A stretch of DNA of 5,121 nucleotides. It comes from Methanocorpusculum sp. Lineage in GTDB: Archaea; Halobacteriota; Methanomicrobia; Methanomicrobiales; Methanocorpusculaceae. A program made the position numbers and the translations under genes. The notes under the pieces were generated by a model. It searched no databases. It was not told the DNA's origin and worked only from the letters and a program-made list of their open reading frames with translations. Numbering within the stretch: position 1 is the first letter of the stretch; each line of letters opens with the position of its first letter. This document shows, piece by piece, positions 1-5,121 of this stretch. The DNA is taken from contig JAFZFW010000035.1 of assembly GCA_017555685.1 (NCBI GenBank), positions 1 to 5,121 of the forward strand, read 5' to 3'.

Positions 1-1227
1 AAAGACGTTACTATCATCGAGAAGCGGGCATTAGGCGGCCAGTGTATGCATGACGGATGTATGCTTGTCTGTGCCTTAAATGATGTTGCCCGCAGTCTGG
101 AAAGCGTCCGCTATCTTGAACAGCAGGGAATTACTGCCGGCTCTGTATCGGTGGATTATCCTGGTCTTCTGGCGAAGCTTGAGGCAACGCAGGAGAAACT
201 CCGCTATATTCTGAATATGGAGACCACTGCATCCGGCGTGAAGGTCGAGTACGGTAAGGAGGCTGAGGTCAGAGACGGTGTTGTCTATGTGGATGGTGTT
301 CCCCGCGAGGCAGAAGCGGTAATTATCGCTGCCGGCGGTCAGATGAACATTCCAAATGTGGAAGGTGCTGACTTACCGGGCACATACAATGCAAGAACGC
401 TTCGCTCCATGCCGGAACTTCCCCGCCGTTTAGCGGTAATCGGCGGAGGAATTTCTGCGGCCGAGTTTGCATATATCTATGCGGCATTCGGCTGTGAGGT
501 AACACTTGTTGCCCGAAGCCGTCTTCTCTCTATGCTTCCTGAGCCCCTGTTAGCAGATGCCCGCCGTGATTTATCGAAGGTTACGATTCTTGAAAACACG
601 CCGCTGGAAAAGGTTCTGGGAAGTGAGCGGGTCGAAGGAATCGTTGCCGGCGGAAAGACAATTCTCTGCGATGCGGTTCTGTTCGCAACCGGTGTTAAGC
701 CGGAATCTCCTTTCGTTACAGGCGTTGCCAAAGGAGAGGATGGAGCGATTCTGGTCGATGAACATATGCAGACCTCAATCCCGGGAGTCTATGCGGCAGG
801 AGATGTCATCGGCGGCAAATGCTTTACGCCTGCTGCACGTCTGCAGGGATTCGCAGCAGCAGATGCTATTCTCGGACACCCGCGCAGGATCGACCTCTCG
901 CAGATTCCTTTCTCGGTTGTCTTAGGACTTGATTATACAGTCTGTCCGGCAAATGAGACGGGAGAAACCAAGACGATGCCGAATATTGCAGGTCCGGGTT
1001 CATTCTGGCATGTTCTGGACGGGACTGTTGGTCATATGCAGCTGAGTACTGCTGCAGACGGGAAGATTCTCGGCTTTGCATCATCCGGGCCATCGACCAG
1101 CCTTATCGGCACATATCTTGGATATCTGGTACGCAAAGGTGTCACTGTTCATGAGTTCGGCCCCATGCTTGAAGTTCACCCCAACTCTGACGGCCTCTAC
1201 TCGCTTATCCGGTTTTCCGCAGACTAA
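1..1227 (+). CDS. Class I pyridine nucleotide-disulfide oxidoreductase (dihydrolipoamide dehydrogenase/mercuric reductase-like), 5' partial
   Basis: FAD- and NAD(P)H-dependent disulfide oxidoreductase, presumably cytosolic; the substrate is unknown. The frame is open from base 1 and gives 408 residues here, so the start lies upstream. The missing part should be the first FAD-binding strand and its glycine loop, perhaps 25-35 residues. Visible features: the redox-active pair in LGGQCMHDGC (residues 11-20, Cys15 and Cys20), an NAD(P)-binding GGGISAAEFA loop (148-157), the second FAD motif GVYAAGDV (262-269, Asp268), and a C-terminal dimerisation domain ending in an HP motif at His393. The ATG at 46 is a false start, because it falls just after the first catalytic cysteine codon. 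Oddities: the usual Glu of the C-terminal HPxxxE dyad is not at its position (HPNSDG), and the second NAD(P) strand ends in VARSR rather than an acidic residue, which hints at NADPH. The family is secure. Whether it is a lipoamide dehydrogenase or another disulfide reductase is not. Confidence 0.9.
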   Translation, partial: KDVTIIEKRALGGQCMHDGCMLVCALNDVARSLESVRYLEQQGITAGSVSVDYPGLLAKLEATQEKLRYILNMETTASGVKVEYGKEAEVRDGVVYVDGVPREAEAVIIAAGGQMNIPNVEGADLPGTYNARTLRSMPELPRRLAVIGGGISAAEFAYIYAAFGCEVTLVARSRLLSMLPEPLLADARRDLSKVTILENTPLEKVLGSERVEGIVAGGKTILCDAVLFATGVKPESPFVTGVAKGEDGAILVDEHMQTSIPGVYAAGDVIGGKCFTPAARLQGFAAADAILGHPRRIDLSQIPFSVVLGLDYTVCPANETGETKTMPNIAGPGSFWHVLDGTVGHMQLSTAADGKILGFASSGPSTSLIGTYLGYLVRKGVTVHEFGPMLEVHPNSDGLYSLIRFSAD

Positions 1228-1229
1228 AA

Positions 1230-1279
1230 CCCCTGCTGCTTCGGCGCGTATGGGGCTTTGTCAACCCTCACTTTTTTTT
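1230..1279 (+). terminator. Probable terminator of the oxidoreductase gene (imperfect hairpin plus T8)
   Basis: Three bases after the stop codon, CCCC (1230-1233) can pair with GGGG (1252-1255), enclosing a small inner hairpin closed as C(TTCG)G at 1239-1244. A run of eight T lies at 1272-1279 inside a pyrimidine-rich stretch (about 1261-1298). T tracts are the main archaeal termination signal; the hairpin is imperfect and may be incidental. Confidence 0.5.
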
Positions 1280-1321
1280 CCTTTCCATCCCTCCCGCCGA
1301 TTAGGATGTGCAAACAACAGC

Positions 1322-1329
1322 TTTATATA
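1322..1329 (+). promoter_or_regulatory. TATA box of the thermosome gene
   Basis: TTTATATA matches the archaeal TATA consensus. Transcription should begin about 25 bases downstream, near 1350, leaving a leader of roughly 38 bases before the ATG at 1388. I see no clear purine-rich BRE just upstream, and no heat-shock operator that I can recognise. Confidence 0.75.
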
Positions 1330-1360
1330 GAACCACTAAACAACATATTTCATACATTAC

Positions 1361-1376
1361 CCTAACGGGTATTAGG
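1361..1376 (+). promoter_or_regulatory. Small inverted repeat overlapping the ribosome binding site
   Basis: CCTAA (1361-1365) and TTAGG (1372-1376) are perfectly complementary around a 6-base loop. In RNA this 5-bp stem would pair the AGG of the Shine-Dalgarno sequence of the thermosome gene. The stem is weak (two GC and three AU pairs), so it may melt easily or may be chance. Its position in the leader of a chaperonin gene is the only reason to list it. Confidence 0.3.
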
Positions 1377-1380
1377 TGAT
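1374..1380 (+). promoter_or_regulatory. Ribosome binding site deciding the thermosome start
   Basis: AGGTGAT is a full match to the anti-Shine-Dalgarno end of archaeal 16S rRNA and lies 7 bases before the ATG at 1388. The in-frame GTG at 1376 is inside this element, so it cannot be the start; using it would add four spurious residues. Confidence 0.85.
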
Positions 1381-1387
1381 TATTAAC

Positions 1388-3034
1388 ATGTCAGCACAGC
1401 TTGGCGGACAGCCAATTTTAATCCTCAAAGAGGGCGGATCCCGCACCCGCGGACGCGACGCACAGAGCATGAACATCGCTGCAGCAAAAGCAGTTGCAGG
1501 TGCAGTCAGAACCACCCTTGGTCCGAAAGGAATGGACAAGATGCTCGTCGACACCATCGGAGATGTTGTCATCACCAACGACGGTGTTACTATCTTAAAA
1601 GAGATGGACATTGAGCACCCGGCAGCAAAGATGATGGTCGAGGTCTCCAAGACCCAGGACGATGAAGTCGGAGACGGAACCACTTCCGCAGTCGTCATCG
1701 CAGGCGAACTCTTAAAGAAGTCCGAAGAACTCCTTGAGCAGGACGTTCACCCGACCGTTATCACTCTCGGATACAGACAGGCAGCAGAGAAGGCACAGGA
1801 ACTCCTCCAGGGCATTGCACAGGACGTCGAAGCAAACGACACTGACATCCTTGCAAAGATTGCAGGCACTGCCATGACCGGAAAGAACGCAGAAGCATCC
1901 AAAGAGAAGCTCTGTGACTTAATCGTCCGTGCAATCACCCTTGTTGCAGATGAAGACGGAACTGTCGACACTGAAAACGTAAAGGTTGAGAAGCGTGTTG
2001 GCGGAGCAATCGAGGACTCCGAGATTGTTGAGGGTATGCTCATCGACAAAGAGCGTGTCCACCCAGGTATGCCAAAGCTCGTAACCGACGCAAAGATTCT
2101 CCTCCTCAACGCAGCAGTTGAGTACAAGAAGACTGAAGTCGATGCAGAGATTTCCATCACCTCTCCGGACCAGCTCCAGCTCTTCCTCGATGAAGAAGAA
2201 CGCATGATTAAGGGCATCGTTGACAAGATCGTCAACTCCGGTGCAAACGTCCTCTTCTGTCAGAAGGGTATCGACGACATCGCACAGCACTACTTATCCA
2301 AGGCAGGTATCTTTGCAATCCGCCGTGTTAAGAAGTCTGACATGGAGAAACTCGCCCGTGCAACCGGTGGATCCATCATCTCCTCCATCGATGCAATCTC
2401 CGGCGACGAGCTTGGAGTTGCAGGTCTCGTTGAAGAGCGCAAGGTTGGAACCGGCGAAGCAATGGTCTTCGTTGAGAAGTGCAAGAACCCGAAGGCAGTC
2501 TCCATCATCATCAAGGGCGGAACTGAGCACGTCGTTGACGAGCTTGGCAGAGCACTCGAAGACGCACTCCGCGTTGTCGGCTGTGTCGTTGAGGACAAGA
2601 AGGTTGTCGCAGGCGGAGGAGCACCGGAAGTTGAGCTTTCCTTAAGACTCCGTGAGTACGCAGCAACCCAGGGCGGAAGAATCCAGCTCGCAATCGAAGC
2701 ATTCGCAGGCGCACTTGAAGTCATCCCGAGAACCCTCGCAGAGAACGCAGGTCTCGACCCGATTGACAAACTCGTCGACCTCCGTGCAGCACACGAGAAG
2801 GGACAGAAGACCTTCGGTCTTGATGTCTTCGAAGGCAAGCCGGTTGACATGTGGGCAGCAGGCGTTGTTGAGCCGCTGAGAGTAAAGACCCAGGCAATTG
2901 CATCCGCAGCAGAAGCAGCAGTCATGATTCTCAGAATCGATGACGTCATTGCATCCGCAAAGTCCGCTGGACCGTCTCCGGAAGAGATGGCAGCAATGGG
3001 CGGCGGAATGGGCGGAATGCCGGGCATGATGTAA
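1388..3034 (+). CDS. thsA: Thermosome subunit (group II chaperonin)
   Basis: ATP-driven cytosolic folding chaperone; family members assemble as a closed double ring with a built-in lid. The product is 548 aa, a normal full length. Visible landmarks: equatorial [11 protein letters not shown] (43-53) and TNDGVTIL (63-70), the ATPase motif GDGTTS (95-100, Asp96), an apical domain at roughly 215-365 whose segment near 245-275 should form the helical lid protrusion, the intermediate-domain DAL at 392-394 (Asp392, expected water-activating residue), a GGGAPE nucleotide loop (409-414), NAGLDPID (453-460), and the Gly/Met-rich tail (538-548). Codon choice is strongly biased, with alanine almost always GCA, as expected of a highly expressed gene; the genes on either side are less biased. 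It has its own TATA box, strong ribosome site and terminator, so it is probably monocistronic. Archaea often carry several paralogues (alpha, beta, gamma), and I cannot tell which this is; the symbol is the generic one. Confidence 0.97.
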   Translation: MSAQLGGQPILILKEGGSRTRGRDAQSMNIAAAKAVAGAVRTTLGPKGMDKMLVDTIGDVVITNDGVTILKEMDIEHPAAKMMVEVSKTQDDEVGDGTTSAVVIAGELLKKSEELLEQDVHPTVITLGYRQAAEKAQELLQGIAQDVEANDTDILAKIAGTAMTGKNAEASKEKLCDLIVRAITLVADEDGTVDTENVKVEKRVGGAIEDSEIVEGMLIDKERVHPGMPKLVTDAKILLLNAAVEYKKTEVDAEISITSPDQLQLFLDEEERMIKGIVDKIVNSGANVLFCQKGIDDIAQHYLSKAGIFAIRRVKKSDMEKLARATGGSIISSIDAISGDELGVAGLVEERKVGTGEAMVFVEKCKNPKAVSIIIKGGTEHVVDELGRALEDALRVVGCVVEDKKVVAGGGAPEVELSLRLREYAATQGGRIQLAIEAFAGALEVIPRTLAENAGLDPIDKLVDLRAAHEKGQKTFGLDVFEGKPVDMWAAGVVEPLRVKTQAIASAAEAAVMILRIDDVIASAKSAGPSPEEMAAMGGGMGGMPGMM

Positions 3035-3065
3035 AGTCACCAGCGTATCAATTCCCGCTAATATC

Positions 3066-3096
3066 GGCAGGTATTCCCTGCCACAATACTTTTTTT
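3066..3096 (+). terminator. Thermosome transcription terminator
   Basis: A perfect 6-bp stem, GGCAGG (3066-3071) with CCTGCC (3077-3082), encloses a TATTC loop. A T7 run follows at 3090-3096, seven bases after the stem. It lies about 30 bases beyond the thermosome stop codon. Confidence 0.7.
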
Positions 3097-3115
3097 ACTC
3101 TTTGTTAGTCGTGAG

Positions 3116-3124
3116 TTTTTACTA
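3116..3124 (+). promoter_or_regulatory. Weak candidate TATA element for the PH/SHOCT gene
   Basis: TTTTTACTA is a poor TATA match. It would place initiation near 3145, just ahead of the ribosome site at 3149-3153. TATCTATAAG (3136-3145) is a better TATA string but would initiate near 3165, inside the gene, which conflicts with the presence of a ribosome site. Neither is convincing; read-through from the thermosome gene is also possible. Confidence 0.25.
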
Positions 3125-3148
3125 CTCAGACGTCGTATCTATAAGCAC

Positions 3149-3153
3149 AGGAG
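3149..3153 (+). promoter_or_regulatory. Ribosome binding site deciding the start at GTG 3161
   Basis: AGGAG lies 7 bases before GTG 3161 but only 1 base before the in-frame TTG at 3155. The spacing favours GTG 3161 as the true start. Confidence 0.7.
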
Positions 3154-3160
3154 TTTGAGC

Positions 3161-4480
3161 GTGCGGCGTGAAGTTTTGTTCCAGTATGATCTCCCGGTAG
3201 AGATTCTCGATGAGGTTGGCGATGAGGAGGTTTTGTCTGTTCTGTTCGGCCGCACGAAGGATAAGTTTCTGATTCCTCTTCTCTTTTCCGATGCAAGAAT
3301 CTTCTGGGCATATCCGGAGACAGAGACTGTTTACAAGGTTTTTGAGGCGCAGTATGTGGATCTGGTACAGGTTGATGCGAAGTTCCCGACAACCGGTTCT
3401 GCATCACTGGCGCTTACGACACGAACCGGAAAGGTTGTTTTCCCAAACATCCGGGACAGCATCGACGATGTTCGCGGAGCTATGCTGACTGTCTCCTCAC
3501 GGATGGAACTGCGTACCGGAAACCGCTGGCCGATTCAGAGCCGCAAAAATCTGCTTTCTGAAGAGTATTATCTCGCTGAAAATGAAAACGATCCAATCCT
3601 TGCATCTGATGATGACATCTTTGAGGATGAAGCAGTTGTTATCAGAAAACCACTCGTAGAAGAGGAGGAAATTTTCCAGTTCTCTGGTGAAAGTGAGGAA
3701 GAAGAAGTCTTTGAGGCTGTAGATGAAGATGAGGCAGCCTCTTCCATGGAGCATTCCTCTGCAGTTGAGGAGAGAGTTGCCCGTATGATTGAGTCAACAG
3801 CACCTGCAGCGCCAGAACCGGCGGAGGTTTTGGATAATGATGTTATCATCTATGATTCGGGAGCTCACTTACGCAACGAGCAGTGGCATGGGGAAGGAGG
3901 CGGCGATGCAGAAATTCTTCCCCGCGGAAGCCCCTGGAAGAATGCACCAAAAGCTCCGGTTCTGCCGGAGCGTGAGGTGTTCTCCCCGGAAGATGACGAC
4001 TCTGAGGTGTATGTCGGCGGCCCGCGCCCGAAACTCATCGTTCCGCAGCCGAAGGTCTCTGCTGCTCCGGTAAATCAGGATTGTGAGGTTGAGATTATCG
4101 AGAAGGTAACTGTTCTGCCAAACCCGTCAGTAAAGCCGCGGGCAAAGGGTTCAGATGAGCCTGTTACCACAAATCATGATACAGAGATTGAGGTTATCGA
4201 GAAGGTAACTGTTCTGCCGAATCCGTCGGTAAAGCCGCGGGCAAAGAGCACTTCCAAGCCCGCGGTCTCTGCTGTACCTGCAGAGTCATCTCCGGAGCCG
4301 GTGATGATTTTCCGCCGGCAGAAAAATCCGGAAGCAGTAACACTGCAGCCGAAGGAAGGAATCGATGAGGCAACCGTTGACAAATCCTTAGAGGCTCTTC
4401 GTTTCCTGCGCGACAATAAAATCATCTCCGAAGCAGAGTATAAAAAACGCAGTTTAAGTCTGTTTGAGGATAAGGAATAA
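3161..4480 (+). CDS. Uncharacterised protein: PH-like N-terminal domain, acidic repeat-bearing linker, SHOCT-like C-terminus
   Basis: I do not recognise a named gene. From GTG 3161 the product is 439 aa with no signal peptide or membrane segment, so it is probably cytosolic. Residues about 20-115 alternate short strands and end in a helix (pattern: IPLLFSDARIFW, then VDLVQVDAKF, then SLALTTRTGKVVF, then DDVRGAMLTV), which resembles bacterial/archaeal PH-like domains. Residues about 140-300 are low complexity and very acidic (EEEE at 167-170; clusters at 178-192 and 277-282), then become Pro/Ala-rich, consistent with a disordered linker. A 23-residue unit is duplicated at 307-329 and 340-362. 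The last about 30 residues (VDKSLEALRFLRDNK, then ISEAEYKKRSLSLF, about 406-435) fit the short helical-hairpin SHOCT domain, often seen at the end of PH-like proteins. Domain calls are by pattern only. A role in protein oligomerisation or surface association would be a guess. Confidence 0.85.
   Translation: MRREVLFQYDLPVEILDEVGDEEVLSVLFGRTKDKFLIPLLFSDARIFWAYPETETVYKVFEAQYVDLVQVDAKFPTTGSASLALTTRTGKVVFPNIRDSIDDVRGAMLTVSSRMELRTGNRWPIQSRKNLLSEEYYLAENENDPILASDDDIFEDEAVVIRKPLVEEEEIFQFSGESEEEEVFEAVDEDEAASSMEHSSAVEERVARMIESTAPAAPEPAEVLDNDVIIYDSGAHLRNEQWHGEGGGDAEILPRGSPWKNAPKAPVLPEREVFSPEDDDSEVYVGGPRPKLIVPQPKVSAAPVNQDCEVEIIEKVTVLPNPSVKPRAKGSDEPVTTNHDTEIEVIEKVTVLPNPSVKPRAKSTSKPAVSAVPAESSPEPVMIFRRQKNPEAVTLQPKEGIDEATVDKSLEALRFLRDNKIISEAEYKKRSLSLFEDKE
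4079..4246 (+). repeat. Two-copy in-frame tandem repeat (33-codon period) inside the PH/SHOCT gene
   Basis: Copy 1 is 4079-4147 and copy 2 is 4178-4246, both in frame, 99 bases apart. Each encodes an acidic start followed by VIEKVTVLPNPSVKPRAK or IIEKVTVLPNPSVKPRAK. Over the 51-base core (4097-4147 against 4196-4246) only three bases differ and all three are synonymous third positions (CCA/CCG, AAC/AAT, TCA/TCG). The flanking spacers (PVNQD against PVTTNHD) are also weakly similar, so the duplicated unit probably spans the whole period. Confidence 0.9.
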
Positions 4481-4517
4481 TCCTCTTCTTTTTTGGAATC
4501 GAAAAAAAAGGATTGTT
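4476..4517. terminator. Shared bidirectional terminator between convergent genes
   Basis: The arms 4476-4483 and 4510-4517 pair over eight positions with one T-G wobble. The stem continues inward as T-rich 4484-4492 against A-rich 4501-4509 with two C-A mismatches, leaving an 8-base loop. This gives T6 on the + strand (4489-4494) and T8 on the - strand (complement of 4502-4509). It spans the stop codons of both the + gene (4478-4480) and the - gene (4516-4518), so it can end transcription from both sides. Confidence 0.75.
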
Positions 4518-4737
4518 ATCCCTGACGGATTTCAATCGCACACTGACTTCTTTTTGTCCGCGGGAGGATGGCGAGTTTATTTTCATACTCTGCGCATTCA
4601 AATCCCTGTTTCGGCATGGGAGACGGCAGTTCTTTTCCTTTTTTGCAGGTCAGGAAGTATTCAAATTCCCAGTTCTCTTCATTTCTCAGATATTTGTGGT
4701 CACCTAAATGACAACAGGATAAACACGGGACTACCAT
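4516..4737 (-). CDS. Small cysteine-rich protein, possible zinc or metal binder
   Basis: The product is 73 aa and I do not recognise a named family. Cysteines are at 5, 8, 9, 31, 48 and 66: a CLSCC start, a lone Cys in FLTCKKGKE, and a GFECAEYEN segment. C5-x2-C8, C31 and C48 give a plausible four-cysteine metal site, a layout seen in many short archaeal proteins with a final Cys-x-x-Tyr. Support for a real gene: a purine-rich GGAGGATAAGGAT run sits 7-19 bases upstream of the ATG, the stop codon is followed within 6 bases by T8 on its own strand, and the composition is protein-like, with aromatic and charged residues. Overlapping + strand frames look random. It converges with the PH/SHOCT gene (35 bases between stops) and diverges from uvrC. 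The tail after about residue 55 is basic and unremarkable. Function is unknown; chance is not excluded at this length. Confidence 0.65.
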   Translation of the reverse strand: MVVPCLSCCHLGDHKYLRNEENWEFEYFLTCKKGKELPSPMPKQGFECAEYENKLAILPRTKRSQCAIEIRQG

Positions 4738-4744
4738 ATTACTA

Positions 4745-4756
4745 TCCTTATCCTCC
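4745..4756 (-). promoter_or_regulatory. Ribosome binding site(s) of the small cysteine-rich gene
   Basis: Read on the - strand, GGAGGATAAGGA holds two candidate Shine-Dalgarno elements ahead of the ATG at 4737: AAGGA with a 7-base spacer and GGAGG with a 14-base spacer. AAGGA has the better spacing; GGAGG is the stronger match. Confidence 0.5.
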
Positions 4757-4774
4757 GGGTAACATTAACCTATC

Positions 4775-4781
4775 TATATTA
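4775..4781 (+). promoter_or_regulatory. TATA box of uvrC; leaderless transcript expected
   Basis: TATATTA, in the context CTATATTATC, is centred about 29 bases before the ATG at 4807. Archaeal initiation about 25-28 bases downstream would fall at or within a few bases of that ATG. No Shine-Dalgarno sequence precedes the ATG, which agrees with a leaderless mRNA. Read on the other strand the same block is GATAATATAG and could serve the divergent small gene. Confidence 0.6.
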
Positions 4782-4791
4782 TCTCAGCCGC

Positions 4792-4801
4792 GAAATATTT
4801 C
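4792..4801. promoter_or_regulatory. 10-base perfect palindrome just before uvrC
   Basis: GAAATATTTC is a perfect palindrome ending 5 bases before the uvrC ATG. It could be an operator, or the TATA element of the divergent minus-strand gene: initiation near 4770 would give that gene a leader of about 33 bases with its ribosome site. AT-rich palindromes of this size also arise by chance. Confidence 0.3.
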
Positions 4802-4806
4802 TGACA

Positions 4807-5121
4807 ATGGCACATCCTGACATCTCTGACGTTCCGCATGCACCGGGATGCTATCTCTACAAAGACGAGAGCGGAGCAATCATCTATGTCGGAAAAGCCA
4901 AAGACTTAAAGCGCCGTGTCTCCTCGTATTTCCAGAAGAAGGATCATGATGCAAAGACCCGGAAACTGGTTGAGACCATAGCCTCCTATGAGTACATCGT
5001 AACCGCGACAGATGAGGAGGCCTATCTCCTGGAAAACACGTAAATCAAATGCCACCAGCCGAAATACAATATTGATCTGCGGGATGCCAAGTCCTATGCA
5101 TATATCATCCTCACCAAAGAG
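4807..5121 (+). pseudogene. uvrC: uvrC 5' part, interrupted by an in-frame TAA; 3' end beyond the window
   Basis: UvrC is the nuclease of the UvrABC nucleotide excision repair system; its N-terminal GIY-YIG domain makes the 3' incision. The first 78 codons are a clear GIY-YIG domain: PGCYLY (13-18) for the GIY strand, YVGKAKDLKRRVSSYF (27-42) for the YIG strand and the catalytic Arg, and EEAYLLEN (70-77) with the metal-binding Glu76. Codon 79 (5041-5043) is TAA where the family usually has Leu (LLEN-x-LIK). After it the same frame continues for 26 codons to the window end as good UvrC sequence (HQPKYNIDLRDAKSYAYI). One T-to-A change from TTA would create this stop. Either the gene is freshly inactivated or the base is a sequencing error. 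Translated as it stands, the product would be a lone 78-aa GIY-YIG domain lacking the UvrB-binding, 5' nuclease and HhH parts. The ATG at 4807 fits the leaderless promoter. Confidence 0.88.
5041..5043 (+). other. Premature TAA within the uvrC frame
   Basis: This in-frame ochre codon follows the catalytic Glu76 codon by two codons. No insertion or deletion is needed to explain it, because the frame on both sides is the same and both sides read as UvrC. It is listed separately because it decides whether the gene is functional. Confidence 0.9.

Noticed and set aside
46..48. ATG as the start of the oxidoreductase gene
   Set aside because: The frame is open to base 1 and encodes the conserved EKRALGGQC segment with the first catalytic Cys just before this ATG. 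The true start lies outside the window.
1261..1298. Pyrimidine-rich stretch as a regulatory element
   Set aside because: It is most simply the extended T-tract terminator of the upstream gene; no symmetry or repeated motif suggests a binding site.
1376..1378. GTG as the thermosome start
   Set aside because: It lies inside the AGGTGAT ribosome site; ATG 1388 has ideal spacing and gives the usual N-terminus.
2290..3027. Long open frame antisense to the thermosome gene (245 codons), and other antisense frames there
   Set aside because: They are Ser/Ala/Thr- or Cys-rich products of the strong codon bias of the sense gene, with no domain pattern and no start signals.
3155..3157. TTG as the start of the PH/SHOCT gene
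   Set aside because: It is only 1 base from the AGGAG site; GTG 3161, at 7 bases, is the better start. The two differ by two residues.
4079..4246. Repeat pair as a CRISPR or mobile-element signature
   Set aside because: There are only two copies, in frame and coding, with no spacer structure, transposase or terminal inverted repeats.
4464..4820. Open frame of 118 codons on the + strand across the gap before uvrC
   Set aside because: It overlaps the end of one gene and the start of uvrC, crosses the terminator and promoter, and has no ribosome site or protein-like pattern. The minus-strand frame explains the region better.
5041..5043. Recoding of the uvrC stop as pyrrolysine or selenocysteine
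   Set aside because: Pyrrolysine uses TAG and selenocysteine TGA. This codon is TAA, the family residue here is Leu, and no recoding element is visible.

Overview
The window reads as chromosomal DNA of an archaeon, most likely a mesophilic methanogen of the Methanomicrobiales. A Methanocorpusculum-like genome is my best guess, but it rests on general resemblance only. The archaeal assignment is firm. There is a complete group II chaperonin (thermosome) with a GGM-rich tail, an archaeal TATA box (TTTATATA) at the spacing expected from a start, an AGGTGAT ribosome site, T-tract terminators, and a second gene whose TATA element lies so close to its ATG that the mRNA should be leaderless.

Layout, left to right. 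(1) Positions 1-1227, + strand: the 3' part of a class I pyridine nucleotide-disulfide oxidoreductase. The reading frame is open to the window edge and the redox-active cysteine pair lies at 43-60, so the gene starts upstream of the window. (2) 1228-1387: a terminator-like hairpin plus T8, then the chaperonin promoter and leader. (3) 1388-3034, +: thermosome subunit of 548 aa, followed by a hairpin/T7 terminator. (4) 3161-4480, +: a 439-aa protein that I read as a PH-like N-terminal domain, a long acidic low-complexity linker with a 33-residue duplicated unit, and a SHOCT-like C-terminal helical hairpin. (5) 4516-4737, - strand: a 73-aa cysteine-rich small protein that converges on gene 4 and shares one symmetrical terminator with it. 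(6) 4738-4806: a short divergent promoter region. (7) 4807 to the window end, +: the N-terminal part of uvrC, interrupted by an in-frame TAA at codon 79 although the UvrC reading frame continues intact beyond it.

The genes do not form an obvious pathway. Each has its own promoter or terminator signals, so the window looks like a string of single-gene units: redox enzyme, protein folding, an uncharacterised PH/SHOCT protein, a small putative metal-binding protein, and DNA repair. The points most worth a second look are the nonsense codon in uvrC, the small minus-strand cysteine-rich gene, and the PH-linker-SHOCT protein. I see no mobile element, CRISPR array, tRNA or rRNA. I found no convincing new multi-gene system.
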